Shown here one piece after another: positions 16,487 to 25,408 of a DNA stretch of 64,000 bases. The DNA lies in assembly GCF_012676905.1 (NCBI RefSeq), contig NZ_CP051428.1, forward strand, positions 2,318,001 through 2,382,000, in the 5' to 3' direction. The notes beneath the pieces are model-generated. The model ran no database searches and was not told the origin of the DNA. It saw nothing but the letters and a program-made list of their open reading frames with translations. Position numbers and translations under genes: made by a program. Source of the DNA: Paenibacillus albicereus (GTDB lineage: Bacteria > Bacillota > Bacilli > Paenibacillales > Paenibacillaceae). The stretch's first letter is position 1. Every line of letters begins with the position of its first letter.

Positions 16487-16492
16487 GGGGGG

Positions 16493-16705
16493 GACCGGGC
16501 GGTATCAGCGGCCGATAGGCCGGAACCGCACTGGCGCAGCCTGGCAGACGGCTCCACAGTCTGCTGTTTCATAAGAGGCATGGACACGGAGGCGAGGACT
16601 CGGCGCGCGGAGCCGCATGGCGGACCGGGACGGCGAGAGGAGCGCAGCCGGCAGGACATCCTTTTTCGGGCTGGACTTTTTAGCGGAGGCTAAAAGGTTT
16701 TTTTG
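16493..16705 (+). promoter_or_regulatory. Structured panB leader, candidate pan RNA motif with attenuator
   Basis: The leader has a hairpin at 16499-16529 (GCGGT/ACCGC outer stem, GGCC/GGCC inner stem, with an unpaired ATCAGC/GGA interior), a second at 16544-16564 (GCAGAC/GTCTGC), and ends in a terminator-like TTTTAGC-GGAG-GCTAAAA stem (16678-16695) followed by GG and seven T. The known pan RNA motif, found before pantothenate genes in Firmicutes including B. subtilis, consists of one or two hairpins with bulged adenosines. I cannot align to the covariance model, so membership is a hypothesis; the promoter-leader-terminator arrangement is directly visible. Confidence 0.5.
16678..16704 (+). 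terminator. Leader terminator ahead of panB
   Basis: TTTTAGC (16678-16684) and GCTAAAA (16689-16695) close on GGAG and are followed by GG and seven T. It lies within the panB transcript, 47 bases before the start codon, which is the usual place for an attenuator. Confidence 0.7.
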
Positions 16706-16750
16706 TGTTCACACTAAGCCAAGAGGTAGCGCCGAAAGGGGAAAACGAAC

Positions 16751-17602
16751 ATGAAACAAGCGTTGACGGTAACCAAGCTGCAGCGGATGAAAAAGGAGGG
16801 CGTGCCGATCACGATGCTGACGGCGTACGATTATCCTTCCGCCAAGCTGGCCGAGGAAGCGGGAGTCGATACGATTCTGGTCGGCGACTCGCTGGGCAAT
16901 GTCGTGCTCGGCTATGACACGACCGTGCCGGTCACGCTGGAGGATATGATTTATCATGCGCGATCCGTCGCCCGCGGGGCGGCGAATACGTTCCGCATCG
17001 TCGATATGCCGTTCATGACGGCGCGCGTCAGCCGCGAGCTGACGCTGCAGGGCGCGGCGCGGCTCATGCAGGAAGGGCATGCCCATTCGGTCAAGATCGA
17101 AGGGGGAGCCGAGGTGGCGGAGCAGGTCAAGGCCTGCGTCGATGCCGGCATCCCCGTCATCGGCCACATCGGATTGACGCCGCAGTCGGTCCATCAGATG
17201 GGCGGCTACAAGATCCAAGGCAAGCTCGAGGCCGAGGCGGCCCGGCTGCTGGACGACGCGCTGGCGCTGCAGCAGGCCGGCGCCTATGCCGTCGTCCTGG
17301 AGCTCGTGCTCGGGCCGCTTGCCGACGACATCTCGAGCAAGCTGGACATTCCGACGATCGGCATCGGCGCCGGCGCGGGCTGCGACGGCCAGGTTCTGGT
17401 CTATCACGACGTCATTCAATATGCTTCACCCTATACGCCCAAGAAGTTCGTCAAGACGTATGCCGATGTCGGCTCGCAGATTCGCGAGGCGCTGGGCGGC
17501 TACGTCGAGGACGTCAAGGCCCGCCGCTTCCCGGCGGAGGAGCACACGTTCGGCATCGCCGCGGCGCAGCCGGCGGCCGTATACGGAGGCGGCTCCAAAT
17601 GA
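16751..17602 (+). CDS. panB: 3-methyl-2-oxobutanoate hydroxymethyltransferase
   Basis: 283 residues. Family segments are MLTAYDYPSAK (residues 22-32), VGDSLGNVVLGY with metal-binding aspartate, KIEGG and GHIGLTPQ. It makes ketopantoate from 2-oxoisovalerate and 5,10-methylene-THF, the first step to pantothenate. AAAGGGGAAAA at 16735-16745 precedes ATG 16751. The stop overlaps panC (ATGA at 17599). Confidence 0.97.
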   Translation: MKQALTVTKLQRMKKEGVPITMLTAYDYPSAKLAEEAGVDTILVGDSLGNVVLGYDTTVPVTLEDMIYHARSVARGAANTFRIVDMPFMTARVSRELTLQGAARLMQEGHAHSVKIEGGAEVAEQVKACVDAGIPVIGHIGLTPQSVHQMGGYKIQGKLEAEAARLLDDALALQQAGAYAVVLELVLGPLADDISSKLDIPTIGIGAGAGCDGQVLVYHDVIQYASPYTPKKFVKTYADVGSQIREALGGYVEDVKARRFPAEEHTFGIAAAQPAAVYGGGSK

Positions 17603-18516
17603 GCGTGCTGACGCAAGCGAAGCCGAAGACGCCGATCGTCGCGCGCACGGTCGCCGAGCTGAAAGGGCTGCTGCGCGAGCGCCGCGAGCAAGCGCCGGGC
17701 CTGCAGACGGGCCTCGTGCCGACGATGGGCTATCTGCATGACGGACATGGCAGCCTCATTCGACGCAGCGCCGCCGAGAACGGTCTGACGGTGCTGTCGA
17801 TCTTCGTCAATCCGCTGCAGTTCGGACCGACGGAGGACCTCGACCGGTATCCGCGTGACGAAGCTCGCGATCTGGAGGTCGCGCGCCGCGAAGGAGCGGA
17901 TATCGTCTTCCTGCCGAGCGTCGAGGAAATGTACCCGAGGCGTCCGCGGACGAGGGTGCTTGTCAGCGGCGTGACGGAGGCGCTGTGCGGCGCTTCCCGC
18001 CCGGGCCACTTCGACGGCGTCGGCACCGTCGTCGCCAAGCTGTTCCACCTCGTCGCGCCGACCAGGGCCTATTTCGGCCTCAAGGACGCGCAGCAGGTGG
18101 CCGTCGTGCGGCAGATGGCCGACGATCTCAATTTCGACGTCGAGATCGTGCCTTGCCCGACGCTCCGCGAGCGGGACGGGCTTGCGCTGAGCTCGCGCAA
18201 CGTGTACCTGTCGCCCGAGCAGCGCGCGGAAGCCCTCGTGCTGTCGCGGACGCTGAGCAAGGCGAAGGAGTGGGCGGAGGAGCCCGGGATGACCGCAGGC
18301 GAGCTGCAGCGCCGCGCGCGGGAAGAGATCGCCCGCTCCCCGCTGGCGGACATCGACTACGCCGAGCTGCGCCTGTATCCGTCGCTGGAGGCCATCCCTT
18401 CGGAGCGGCAGCTGAGCGGCGTGCTCTTGCAGTCGGAGGCGCTGCTGGCGCTCGCCGTCAAGTTCGGCGGCACCCGCCTCATCGACAACGCGATATTTCC
18501 CAAGAAGGGAGCCTGA
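17599..18516 (+). CDS. panC: Pantothenate synthetase
   Basis: 305 residues. The ATP-binding [10 protein letters not shown] (HxGH-type) is at about 40-50; [14 protein letters not shown] and the [12 protein letters not shown] motif follow. It condenses pantoate with beta-alanine using ATP. The N-terminus is about 15 residues longer than many homologues. ATG 17599 overlaps the panB stop and panD follows after five bases, so panBCD is one translationally linked unit. Confidence 0.97.
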   Translation: MSVLTQAKPKTPIVARTVAELKGLLRERREQAPGLQTGLVPTMGYLHDGHGSLIRRSAAENGLTVLSIFVNPLQFGPTEDLDRYPRDEARDLEVARREGADIVFLPSVEEMYPRRPRTRVLVSGVTEALCGASRPGHFDGVGTVVAKLFHLVAPTRAYFGLKDAQQVAVVRQMADDLNFDVEIVPCPTLRERDGLALSSRNVYLSPEQRAEALVLSRTLSKAKEWAEEPGMTAGELQRRAREEIARSPLADIDYAELRLYPSLEAIPSERQLSGVLLQSEALLALAVKFGGTRLIDNAIFPKKGA

Positions 18517-18521
18517 ATACG

Positions 18522-18905
18522 ATGCAGCGCATCATGATGAAGTCCAAGCTCCACCGAGCCACCGTGACGGAAGCGAACCTGAACTACGTCGGCAGCATCA
18601 CGATCGACGAGGACCTGATGGACGCGGCCGATCTGTGGGCCAACGAAAAGGTTCAGATCGTCAACAACAACAACGGCGCTCGCCTGGAGACCTATATCAT
18701 CCCCGGACCGCGCGCAAGCGGGGTCATCTGCCTGAACGGCGCCGCAGCCCGGCTCGTGCAGCCCGGCGACAAGATCATCATCATCTCCTACGCCTCGATG
18801 GAGGAGGCGGAAGCGCGGACGTATCGCCCGCGGGTCGTCATTCTCGACGAACGCAACCAGCCGGCCGAAGTGATGGATCATGAGGTGCATGCCGTCATTC
18901 GGTAA
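18522..18905 (+). CDS. panD: Aspartate 1-decarboxylase (pyruvoyl)
   Basis: 127 residues, standard length. The self-cleavage site is Gly-Ser in YVGSITID (about residues 24-25), where the serine becomes the pyruvoyl group. Catalytic KSKLHRA near the N-terminus and the conserved [11 protein letters not shown] and [10 protein letters not shown] are present. It makes beta-alanine for PanC. The start at ATG 18522 is five bases after the panC stop, with AAGAAGGGAG at 18502-18511 as ribosome site. Confidence 0.97.
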   Translation: MQRIMMKSKLHRATVTEANLNYVGSITIDEDLMDAADLWANEKVQIVNNNNGARLETYIIPGPRASGVICLNGAAARLVQPGDKIIIISYASMEEAEARTYRPRVVILDERNQPAEVMDHEVHAVIR

Positions 18906-19055
18906 GCGCGCTTCCTGATGCGTCCGCTCCAGGGAACTGCCGCCGCCGGGTATAGGGGGGATGGATCGGAAGCAAAATGAGGGTACGGCTTCAAGAGCCG
19001 GGCACTTATGACGATTCCTTTCCCCTCATTCCATAGCCGAAGGCGGTGTGAACGG

Positions 19056-19901
19056 ATGTTTGAGCCGATGTTTGCCGTCATGAACGAAATGCTGGACGAC
19101 ATCATGCTTCGCTGTCCCGGCTGCAGTCCGGACGAACGCGAGCAGCTGCTGAAGCAGCTGATCCACCTTCGCTCGGCAAGCGATCAATTCATCGAAGAAT
19201 GGCTGGCGTTCGAGGAAAAGCTGGCGGATTTCCAGGATGCCTATCCGCAAGAAGCGGCGGCGGCGGGCTTCCACGGTCCGGCCGGCCTTCCGCGAGACGC
19301 CGCGCCGCAGTCCGGTCGCAACGGCCGCAGCCGCGGCGGCGCTCACGAGCCGACGTCCCGCTTGGGCAAAGCCAAGCTGCCGCTCATGCAGGAGCCGCCG
19401 GAGCTTGGCGGCTCGCCTGCGTACGGAGGAGGCGGATATCCCCCGACCGCCTGGGGACATGCGGCGGCGGATGCGCCCCGTCCGGCCACGGACGAGGAGA
19501 TCGCCGCCTGCGTCGCCAAAGGCCAAGGCTATTTCAACCTGTTCATGTTCCCGCAGGCGATCGGCCAGTTCCAGGAAGCGGTGTGGCTCGCGCCGGAATT
19601 CAATCTGGCGCGGCTGTACCTGGCGATGTCGCTCATGCACACGAAGCAGTGGAGCGATGCCGAGCTGCACTTCAAGCTGCTCGCCACGCTGTCGGAGCAT
19701 CCGCGCTGGCAGGCGATCAGCTTCAACGCCCTCGGCTGCATCCAGGCGGTGCGGCTGAACATGGAGCTTGCGGAGCGGCTGTTCCGCCAGGCACTCAAGA
19801 TGGATCCGAGCTTCGAGGATCCCGCTATCAACCTCAAGTCATGCCTTAATCAGGCGCAAGGGCCATTATCCCTTTATTTCGGAAGCGCGGAGCTGACTTG
19901 A
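19056..19901 (+). CDS. TPR protein between panD and dinG
   Basis: 281 residues. An N-terminal helical part (1-60) with a CPGC pair is followed by a low-complexity Gly/Pro/Ala linker (about 65-145) and at least three TPR units in the C-terminal half (FNLFMFPQAIGQFQEAVWLA; KQWSDAELHFKLLA; RLNMELAERLFRQALKMD). The frame opens at 19008, but AAGGCGGTG at 19040-19048 favours ATG 19056. B. subtilis has no gene at this place, so it is an insertion in the pan-dinG order. Role unknown. Confidence 0.82.
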   Translation: MFEPMFAVMNEMLDDIMLRCPGCSPDEREQLLKQLIHLRSASDQFIEEWLAFEEKLADFQDAYPQEAAAAGFHGPAGLPRDAAPQSGRNGRSRGGAHEPTSRLGKAKLPLMQEPPELGGSPAYGGGGYPPTAWGHAAADAPRPATDEEIAACVAKGQGYFNLFMFPQAIGQFQEAVWLAPEFNLARLYLAMSLMHTKQWSDAELHFKLLATLSEHPRWQAISFNALGCIQAVRLNMELAERLFRQALKMDPSFEDPAINLKSCLNQAQGPLSLYFGSAELT

Positions 19902-19924
19902 TCGGAGAGGAAGATCGGCAGTCA

Positions 19925-22792
19925 ATGAATTATGCGGTACTCGACGTGGAAACGACCGGGACGAACGCCTCGGAAGATGATCTCATACAAATCGGCCTCG
20001 TGCTGATGGACGAAGAGTTCAATGTCGTGCAGACACTGAACTCTTTCGTGCGTCCAAGCATCCCGATCCCCGCCTTCATCACCCAGCTGACAGGCATCGA
20101 CGACGAAATGGTGCGGGACGCTCCGGAGCCGGACGACCTGCTGCTGGAGCTCATTCCGCTGCTGAATGATGCGGTGCTGGTCGGGCATAACGTCGGCTTT
20201 GACGCCGGCTTCCTTAATATGGCGCTCGACCGCGCCGGCTATTCGCCGTTCACCGGCCGCAGGCTCGATACGGTCGAGCTGCTGCGCATGCTGTTCCCGT
20301 CGCTCCCGTCGTACCAGCTCGGGGCCGTCTCGGAGCAGTTCGGCATCCGTCACGACCAGCATCACCGGGCGGACAGCGACGCGATGGCGACGGCGATCCT
20401 GTTTTCGGAATGCCTGAAGAAGCTCCGGGAGCTGCCGCTGCTGACGGTGCAGCATCTGGCGTCCTTCATCCAGGACGGCGACCTCGGCTGGATGCTGTCG
20501 CTGGAGCTTGAGGCCAAGCAGCTGCGCTCCGCGCTCGACACGGAATCCCACAAGTACTATCGGGGCGTGGCGATGAAGGCCGGCGACTGGACGGAGGAGG
20601 AGCCCGCCCGCGAGGAGGATGCCTCTAATCCGCTCACGGACGCCAGCTTCGAGGATTACTTGGAGATGGTCAAGACGGGCTTCGAGACGCTGTTCCCCGA
20701 CTACGAGGAGCGCGAGGCGCAGACGTCGATGTTCCGGGAGGTCAACGACGCCTTCGAGAACAACCGGCATCTGCTGATCGAGGCGGGCACCGGTACGGGC
20801 AAATCGCTCGGCTATCTCATTCCTTCGCTCTATTTCGGAATCAAAAACGAGCGCAAGATCGTCATAAGCACGCACACGATCAATCTGCAGGAGCAGCTTC
20901 GCCAACGCGACCTGCCGCTGCTGCGCGACGTGCTGCCGTTCAAGTTCCGCGCGAGCGTCTTCAAGGGCCGGGGCAACTACATGTGCCTGCGCAAGTTCGA
21001 GACGCGGCTGCAGACGCTGGAGCTGGCCGCGGGCGGAGAAGAGCGCCAGACCGCTTCGCAGATGCTCGTCTGGCTCGGCGAGACGGAGACGGGCGACCAG
21101 GAGGAGCTGAGCTTCGGCAACCGTGGAGCGGAGTTCTGGAATTCGGTCTCGAGCGACGCCGATTCCTGCCTCAACCGCGCCTGTCCTTGGTTCAAGCGCT
21201 GCTTCTACCACCGGGCCAAGCAGGAGTCCAATCTCGCCGACGTCGTCATCACGAACCACTCGCTGCTGTTCACCGACATCCGCGCCGACCACCGGCTGCT
21301 GCCGTCCTACGACTATCTCGTCATCGACGAGGGCCATCAGCTCGAAGAAGTTGCCGGCAAGCATCTGGGCCAGCAGCTCGGCTTCTACGGCTTCTTGAAT
21401 CTGGCGAACCGTCTGGCCAAGGACTCGAGGAACGGCCTGCTGCCCCAGCTGCGGATGCAGATCCAGGGCGAGGATGCCGACGAGGTGTCCAAATGGACCG
21501 AGCAGCTCGACGAGGTCATCCCGCGCTTCGGCTCGCTCAAGGATACGTGGGAAAAGCTGTTCGAGCTGCTGCAGGCGCTCGCATCGCCGAGCGCCGGAGG
21601 CGGCGCGGCCGAGGCGGGACAGACGATCCTGCGGCTCAAGCCGGGAGCGCTCCCGAAGGCATGGGAAGCGATCGAGTTCGAGGAGTCGCTGTTTTTCAAG
21701 GAAATGAACCAAGTCGTCAAGGTGCTGGACAAGATGAGCTCGGACATGAAGGACAAGCTCGACGACCTGTCGCTGCAAGGCATGATTACGGATCTGGCCG
21801 GGGCCGTCAAGGACGCCGGGCGGATCCGCGACGAGCTCAAGGTGTTCGTGCGCGCGGACAAGCCGGAGATGGTGTACTGGATCGAGTCGTATCAGAGCGC
21901 GAGGACGAAGAGCGTGCAGCTCCATACGGTGCCGGCCGACGTAAGCGCGCAGATCAAGGAGCATTTTTTCGACAGCAAGAAAAGCGTCGTCATCACGTCG
22001 GCGACGCTCACCGTCGGCAAGACGTTCCAATACGCGGCCGAGCAGCTCGGACTGGGCCTCGGCGACGAGCGCCGGGCGCGCACGGTGCAGCTGCCGTCGC
22101 CGTTCCAGTACCGCTCGCAGGCGCTCGTCATGATCCCGAGGGATTTCCCCAAGGTGAAGGGAGCCGCGGCCGATCCGGCCTACTTGGCCAAGCTGGTCGG
22201 CTCGCTGGCCGCGTCGGCGATCGAGACGGGCGGTCGGATGCTCGTGCTGTTCACCAGCTACAGGATGCTCAAGGAAGTCTACGAACCGCTGCGCGAAGCG
22301 CTTGCCGGAGCGGGCATCCAGGTGCTCGGCCAAGGCGTGGACAGCAGCAACCGCAGCAAGCTGACGCGGCTGTTCCGCCAGCAGCCGGCTTCGGTGCTGC
22401 TCGGGACGAGCAGCTTCTGGGAAGGCGTGGACATTCCCGGCGACGCGCTCGTCTGCCTCGCGATCGTGAGGCTGCCGTTCCAGCCGCCGAACCATCCGCT
22501 GCAGGAGGCCAAGGCGGAGCTGCTGCAGGAGGCGGGACAGAACCCGTTCATGAAGCTGTCGGTGCCGCAGGCGGTCATCCGCTTCAAGCAGGGCTTCGGC
22601 CGGCTCATCCGCACCACCCGCGACAAGGGCATCGTGCTGCTGTACGATACGCGCGTCATCGACACGTTTTACGGAAAGCACTTCCTCTATTCGCTGCCAG
22701 GGCCTAAAATTGAAACGATGCATGCCGAGCAGTTCACCTCCCGCATGAGGGAGTGGCTGCAAAACGAACCGAAGGAGGCCGAGCAGCCATGA
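19925..22792 (+). CDS. dinG: ATP-dependent helicase/exonuclease DinG
   Basis: 955 residues. An N-terminal DEDDh 3'-5' exonuclease domain (LDVETTGT near 5-12, GHNVGFDAGFLN, HRADSDAMATA) is fused to an XPD-like superfamily 2 helicase: Walker A EAGTGTGKS, DEAH-type VIDEGH, and the C-terminal SSFWEGVDIPG and QGFGRLIRT motifs. Four cysteines, C354, C415, C420 and C426, lie where XPD-family enzymes hold a 4Fe-4S cluster; the x4/x5 spacing equals that of E. coli DinG (C194, C199, C205). A TTG at 19898 is an alternative start, but GGAGAGGAAG at 19904-19913 supports ATG 19925. The stop overlaps rex. Confidence 0.95.
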   Translation: MNYAVLDVETTGTNASEDDLIQIGLVLMDEEFNVVQTLNSFVRPSIPIPAFITQLTGIDDEMVRDAPEPDDLLLELIPLLNDAVLVGHNVGFDAGFLNMALDRAGYSPFTGRRLDTVELLRMLFPSLPSYQLGAVSEQFGIRHDQHHRADSDAMATAILFSECLKKLRELPLLTVQHLASFIQDGDLGWMLSLELEAKQLRSALDTESHKYYRGVAMKAGDWTEEEPAREEDASNPLTDASFEDYLEMVKTGFETLFPDYEEREAQTSMFREVNDAFENNRHLLIEAGTGTGKSLGYLIPSLYFGIKNERKIVISTHTINLQEQLRQRDLPLLRDVLPFKFRASVFKGRGNYMCLRKFETRLQTLELAAGGEERQTASQMLVWLGETETGDQEELSFGNRGAEFWNSVSSDADSCLNRACPWFKRCFYHRAKQESNLADVVITNHSLLFTDIRADHRLLPSYDYLVIDEGHQLEEVAGKHLGQQLGFYGFLNLANRLAKDSRNGLLPQLRMQIQGEDADEVSKWTEQLDEVIPRFGSLKDTWEKLFELLQALASPSAGGGAAEAGQTILRLKPGALPKAWEAIEFEESLFFKEMNQVVKVLDKMSSDMKDKLDDLSLQGMITDLAGAVKDAGRIRDELKVFVRADKPEMVYWIESYQSARTKSVQLHTVPADVSAQIKEHFFDSKKSVVITSATLTVGKTFQYAAEQLGLGLGDERRARTVQLPSPFQYRSQALVMIPRDFPKVKGAAADPAYLAKLVGSLAASAIETGGRMLVLFTSYRMLKEVYEPLREALAGAGIQVLGQGVDSSNRSKLTRLFRQQPASVLLGTSSFWEGVDIPGDALVCLAIVRLPFQPPNHPLQEAKAELLQEAGQNPFMKLSVPQAVIRFKQGFGRLIRTTRDKGIVLLYDTRVIDTFYGKHFLYSLPGPKIETMHAEQFTSRMREWLQNEPKEAEQP

Positions 22793-23451
22793 GCAAGCAG
22801 GGCAAACCGATATCCGAGGCCGTCGTGCGGAGGCTGCCGGTCTATCTGCAGGTGCTGAACGACCTGCATGTGCGCGACGTGCAGACCGTGAGCAGCCAGG
22901 AGCTCGGGCGCAAGCTCGATCTCAATCCCGCCCAGATCCGCAAGGATCTGGCCTACTTCGGCGAATTCGGACGCAAGGGCGTCGGCTACGACGTCAACTA
23001 TCTGATCGAGAAGATCCGCGGCATCCTCAAGCTCGACCAGCCGATGAAGGTCGCGCTCGCAGGGGCGGGCAACCTCGGCCACGCGCTGTGCAACTACAGC
23101 AGCTACGTCAAGGACAACATGAAGATCACGGCCGTGTTCGACGCGAGCCCGGCCAAGATCGGCAAGCGCATCAACCGGCTCGAGGTGCTGCCGATCGAGC
23201 TTCTTCAAGAAAAGGTGCGAGAGGACGGCATCCAGATCGGCATCATCACGGTGCCGGCCGCAGAAGCGCAGAATGTCGCCGACCGGTTCATCGAAGCGGG
23301 CGTGACGGGCATCCTCAACTTCGCGCCGGTCGTGCTCAAGGCTCCGGACAAGGTCCGGATCCATTACGCCGACTTCACGACGCAGCTGCTGAGCTTGGCC
23401 TATTACATGGATAAGGACGGGACGGATGAACATGAGCAAATGGTGGATTGA
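22789..23451 (+). CDS. rex: Redox-sensing transcriptional repressor Rex
   Basis: 220 residues. An N-terminal winged helix (LPVYLQVLNDLH, SSQELGRKLDLNPAQIRKDLAYFGEFG) leads to a Rossmann NAD(H)-binding domain with GAGNLGHAL near residues 90-98 and VPAAEAQNVAD. It represses fermentative and respiratory genes at low NADH/NAD ratio by binding TTGTGA-type boxes. GAAGGAGG at 22771-22778 serves ATG 22789, which overlaps the dinG stop (ATGA). The following gene starts inside its last 26 bases. Confidence 0.96.
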   Translation: MSKQGKPISEAVVRRLPVYLQVLNDLHVRDVQTVSSQELGRKLDLNPAQIRKDLAYFGEFGRKGVGYDVNYLIEKIRGILKLDQPMKVALAGAGNLGHALCNYSSYVKDNMKITAVFDASPAKIGKRINRLEVLPIELLQEKVREDGIQIGIITVPAAEAQNVADRFIEAGVTGILNFAPVVLKAPDKVRIHYADFTTQLLSLAYYMDKDGTDEHEQMVD

Positions 23452-24730
23452 GAACGGAACCTTCGTCACGATGGACGAAGCCCAGCCGGTCGTGCGCGGG
23501 CATATGGTCGTCGACGGCGACCGGATCGCCTATATCGGGGAGGAGCGTCCGCAGGATGCCGACGACATCGCCGTCCGGATCGACGGCAGCCGCCGCATCT
23601 ATATGCCGGGACTCATCAACACCCACGGCCATGCGGCGATGTCGCTGCTGCGCGGCTACTCGGACGACGAGGCGCTGCAGACCTGGCTGCAGGACTACAT
23701 GTGGCCGATGGAGGCGAAATTCACGGACGCCGATGTCAAGTGGGGGACATCGCTGGCCGTGCTGGAGATGCTCAAGAGCGGCACGACGACGTTCGTCGAC
23801 ATGTACGACCGGATGGACCAGGTCGCCCGGGTCGTCGAGCAGTCCGGCATGCGCGGGGTGCTGATGCGCGGCGCGATCGGACTCTGTCCGGAAGAGGTGC
23901 AGCGCGAGAAGCTGGCGGAAGCGGTCCAGTTCGCCAAGGACTGGAACGGCGCCGCGGACGGCCGCATCATGACGATGATGAGCCCTCATGCGCCTTATAC
24001 ATGCCCGCCGGCGTTCATCGAGTCGTTCGTGCAGGCGGCGCATGACCTCGACCTGCCGATGCACACGCATATGTCCGAGACGCAGGCCGAGGTCGAGCAG
24101 AACGTGCGCGAGTACGGCCTGCGCCCGGTCGCTCATCTCGACCGCCTCGGCCTGTTCTCCCGTCCGAGCTTCGTCGCCCATGCGGTGCATCTGACGGACG
24201 AGGAGATCGCGCTGCTCGCCGAGCGGGGCGTCGCCGTCTCGCATAATCCGGCCAGCAACCTGAAGCTCGCGAGCGGCGTGGCGCGCGTGCCGGAGCTGCT
24301 CAAGGCGGGCGTCGCCGTCTCGCTCGGCACGGACAGCGCGGCGAGCAACAACAACCTCGATCTGTTCGACGAGATCCGCCTTGCCGCGCTCATCCACAAA
24401 GGCGTCAGCGGCGATCCGACCGTCATGCCGGCGCATCAGGCGCTGCAGCTCGCGACGCTCGGCGGCGCGGCGACGATCCGTCAGCCCGAGCTGGGCGCGC
24501 TGCAGGCCGGCCTCAAGGCCGACTTCATCGCGCTCGACGCCGACCAGCCGCATTTCTACCCGCGGACGGACCTCGTATCCCACCTGGTTTATGCCGCTTC
24601 GGGACGCGACGTGCGCGACGTCTGGGTCGACGGGCGCCAAGTCGTGCAAGGCGGCGTCTGCCTGCTGCTGGATGAGGAGAAGATCCTGGCCGAAGCCGAA
24701 GCCTGCTACCGCAGGCTCGCCGGAGCCTGA
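23426..24730 (+). CDS. mtaD: 5-methylthioadenosine / S-adenosylhomocysteine deaminase
   Basis: 434 residues of the amidohydrolase superfamily. Metal ligands lie in NTHGHAAM (HxH), in the HTHMSET region and in GTDSAASNNNLD; AHAVHLTDEE and SHNPASNLKLASG are typical of the MtaD/SsnA-like group. It deaminates MTA and SAH to inosine forms. ATG 23426 or 23432 may be used. It overlaps the end of rex by 26 bases and touches the next start (TGATG at 24728). It complements the methionine-salvage genes at 48-58 kb; a guanine or other aminohydrolase activity is less likely. Confidence 0.88.
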   Translation: MNMSKWWIENGTFVTMDEAQPVVRGHMVVDGDRIAYIGEERPQDADDIAVRIDGSRRIYMPGLINTHGHAAMSLLRGYSDDEALQTWLQDYMWPMEAKFTDADVKWGTSLAVLEMLKSGTTTFVDMYDRMDQVARVVEQSGMRGVLMRGAIGLCPEEVQREKLAEAVQFAKDWNGAADGRIMTMMSPHAPYTCPPAFIESFVQAAHDLDLPMHTHMSETQAEVEQNVREYGLRPVAHLDRLGLFSRPSFVAHAVHLTDEEIALLAERGVAVSHNPASNLKLASGVARVPELLKAGVAVSLGTDSAASNNNLDLFDEIRLAALIHKGVSGDPTVMPAHQALQLATLGGAATIRQPELGALQAGLKADFIALDADQPHFYPRTDLVSHLVYAASGRDVRDVWVDGRQVVQGGVCLLLDEEKILAEAEACYRRLAGA

Positions 24731-25257
24731 TGGCCCGCAGCCGCAGCCCTCGCTGGTACTTTACCCGCCGGGGCTGGACGGTCGTCGCGCTGCTGATGCT
24801 GGCGGTGCTGGCGGTGCTGCTCCATGCCGAGCTGCGAAGCGTCCAGCGTCCGGTATGGGAAGGCGAGGCGCAAGCGGAAAGCCAGGCGAAGGAGCAGGCG
24901 GGGCTGGCGGAAGTAACCTCGGCCGAGAAATACGTCTGGGACGAGCCGCTCTGGATCGTGCGCGGAAGCACGGCCGAAGGCCGCGAGCTCGTCGTCTGGC
25001 TGTTTCCGGAGCGGGCACCCTACGCCGAGAACGCGGCCGACGGCGCCTCGGAGGCGGACATCCGCGCGAAGCTGCTCGCAGCCAAGCCGGACGCGCAGGT
25101 CATCCATGTGCGTCCCGCATGGCAAAATGGCTCGCCGGCGTGGGAAGCCTACTACGCGCGCACGACGGACCAAAAGCGTTATTACTATGATTTCTTTGAC
25201 TTCAAGACCGGCGCCGAGCGGGCGTCCTATACGTTGACCGCAAAACGATCTTCCTGA
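24730..25257 (+). CDS. ypmB: YpmB-like membrane protein (DUF5590)
   Basis: 175 residues. A basic N-terminus and one membrane helix (residues 15-32) anchor an extracytoplasmic domain (about 50-170) with alternating beta-like segments resembling PepSY-type domains (KYVWDEPLWIVRGST; YYDFFDFKTGAERASYTL). In B. subtilis YpmB sits between dinG and asnS, and the order fits here apart from inserted genes. Start ATG 24730 shares one base with the upstream stop. The function is unknown. Confidence 0.7.
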   Translation: MARSRSPRWYFTRRGWTVVALLMLAVLAVLLHAELRSVQRPVWEGEAQAESQAKEQAGLAEVTSAEKYVWDEPLWIVRGSTAEGRELVVWLFPERAPYAENAADGASEADIRAKLLAAKPDAQVIHVRPAWQNGSPAWEAYYARTTDQKRYYYDFFDFKTGAERASYTLTAKRSS

Positions 25258-25289
25258 TTTGTTCACAATTGCCTGCCCTCTATCGAAAT

Positions 25290-25328
25290 CGAAGTGATAT
25301 ACTCATCGTATAGCATTTGTGATATACT
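25290..25328 (+). promoter_or_regulatory. Tandem extended -10 promoters
   Basis: GTGATATACT occurs twice, at 25294-25303 and 25319-25328. Each contains TATACT preceded by TG one base upstream, the extended -10 form; neither has a good -35. A TTGTGAT/ATCACAA inverted repeat (25317-25323 and 25336-25342) straddles the second start site. They would drive the membrane protein and FtsH-like pair downstream. Confidence 0.6.
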
Positions 25329-25408
25329 AGAAGCCATCACAAAGCGCATGCACGCATGAGGATGGTCTGCCTGCAGGCCGCTTCGATTCCAAAAGGGGGC
25401 TTTTTGCA

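Noticed and set aside
25317-25342. TTGTGAT/ATCACAA as a Rex box
   Set aside because: The half-sites are right but 12 bases lie between the 7-mers, too far apart for a standard 18-bp Rex site.
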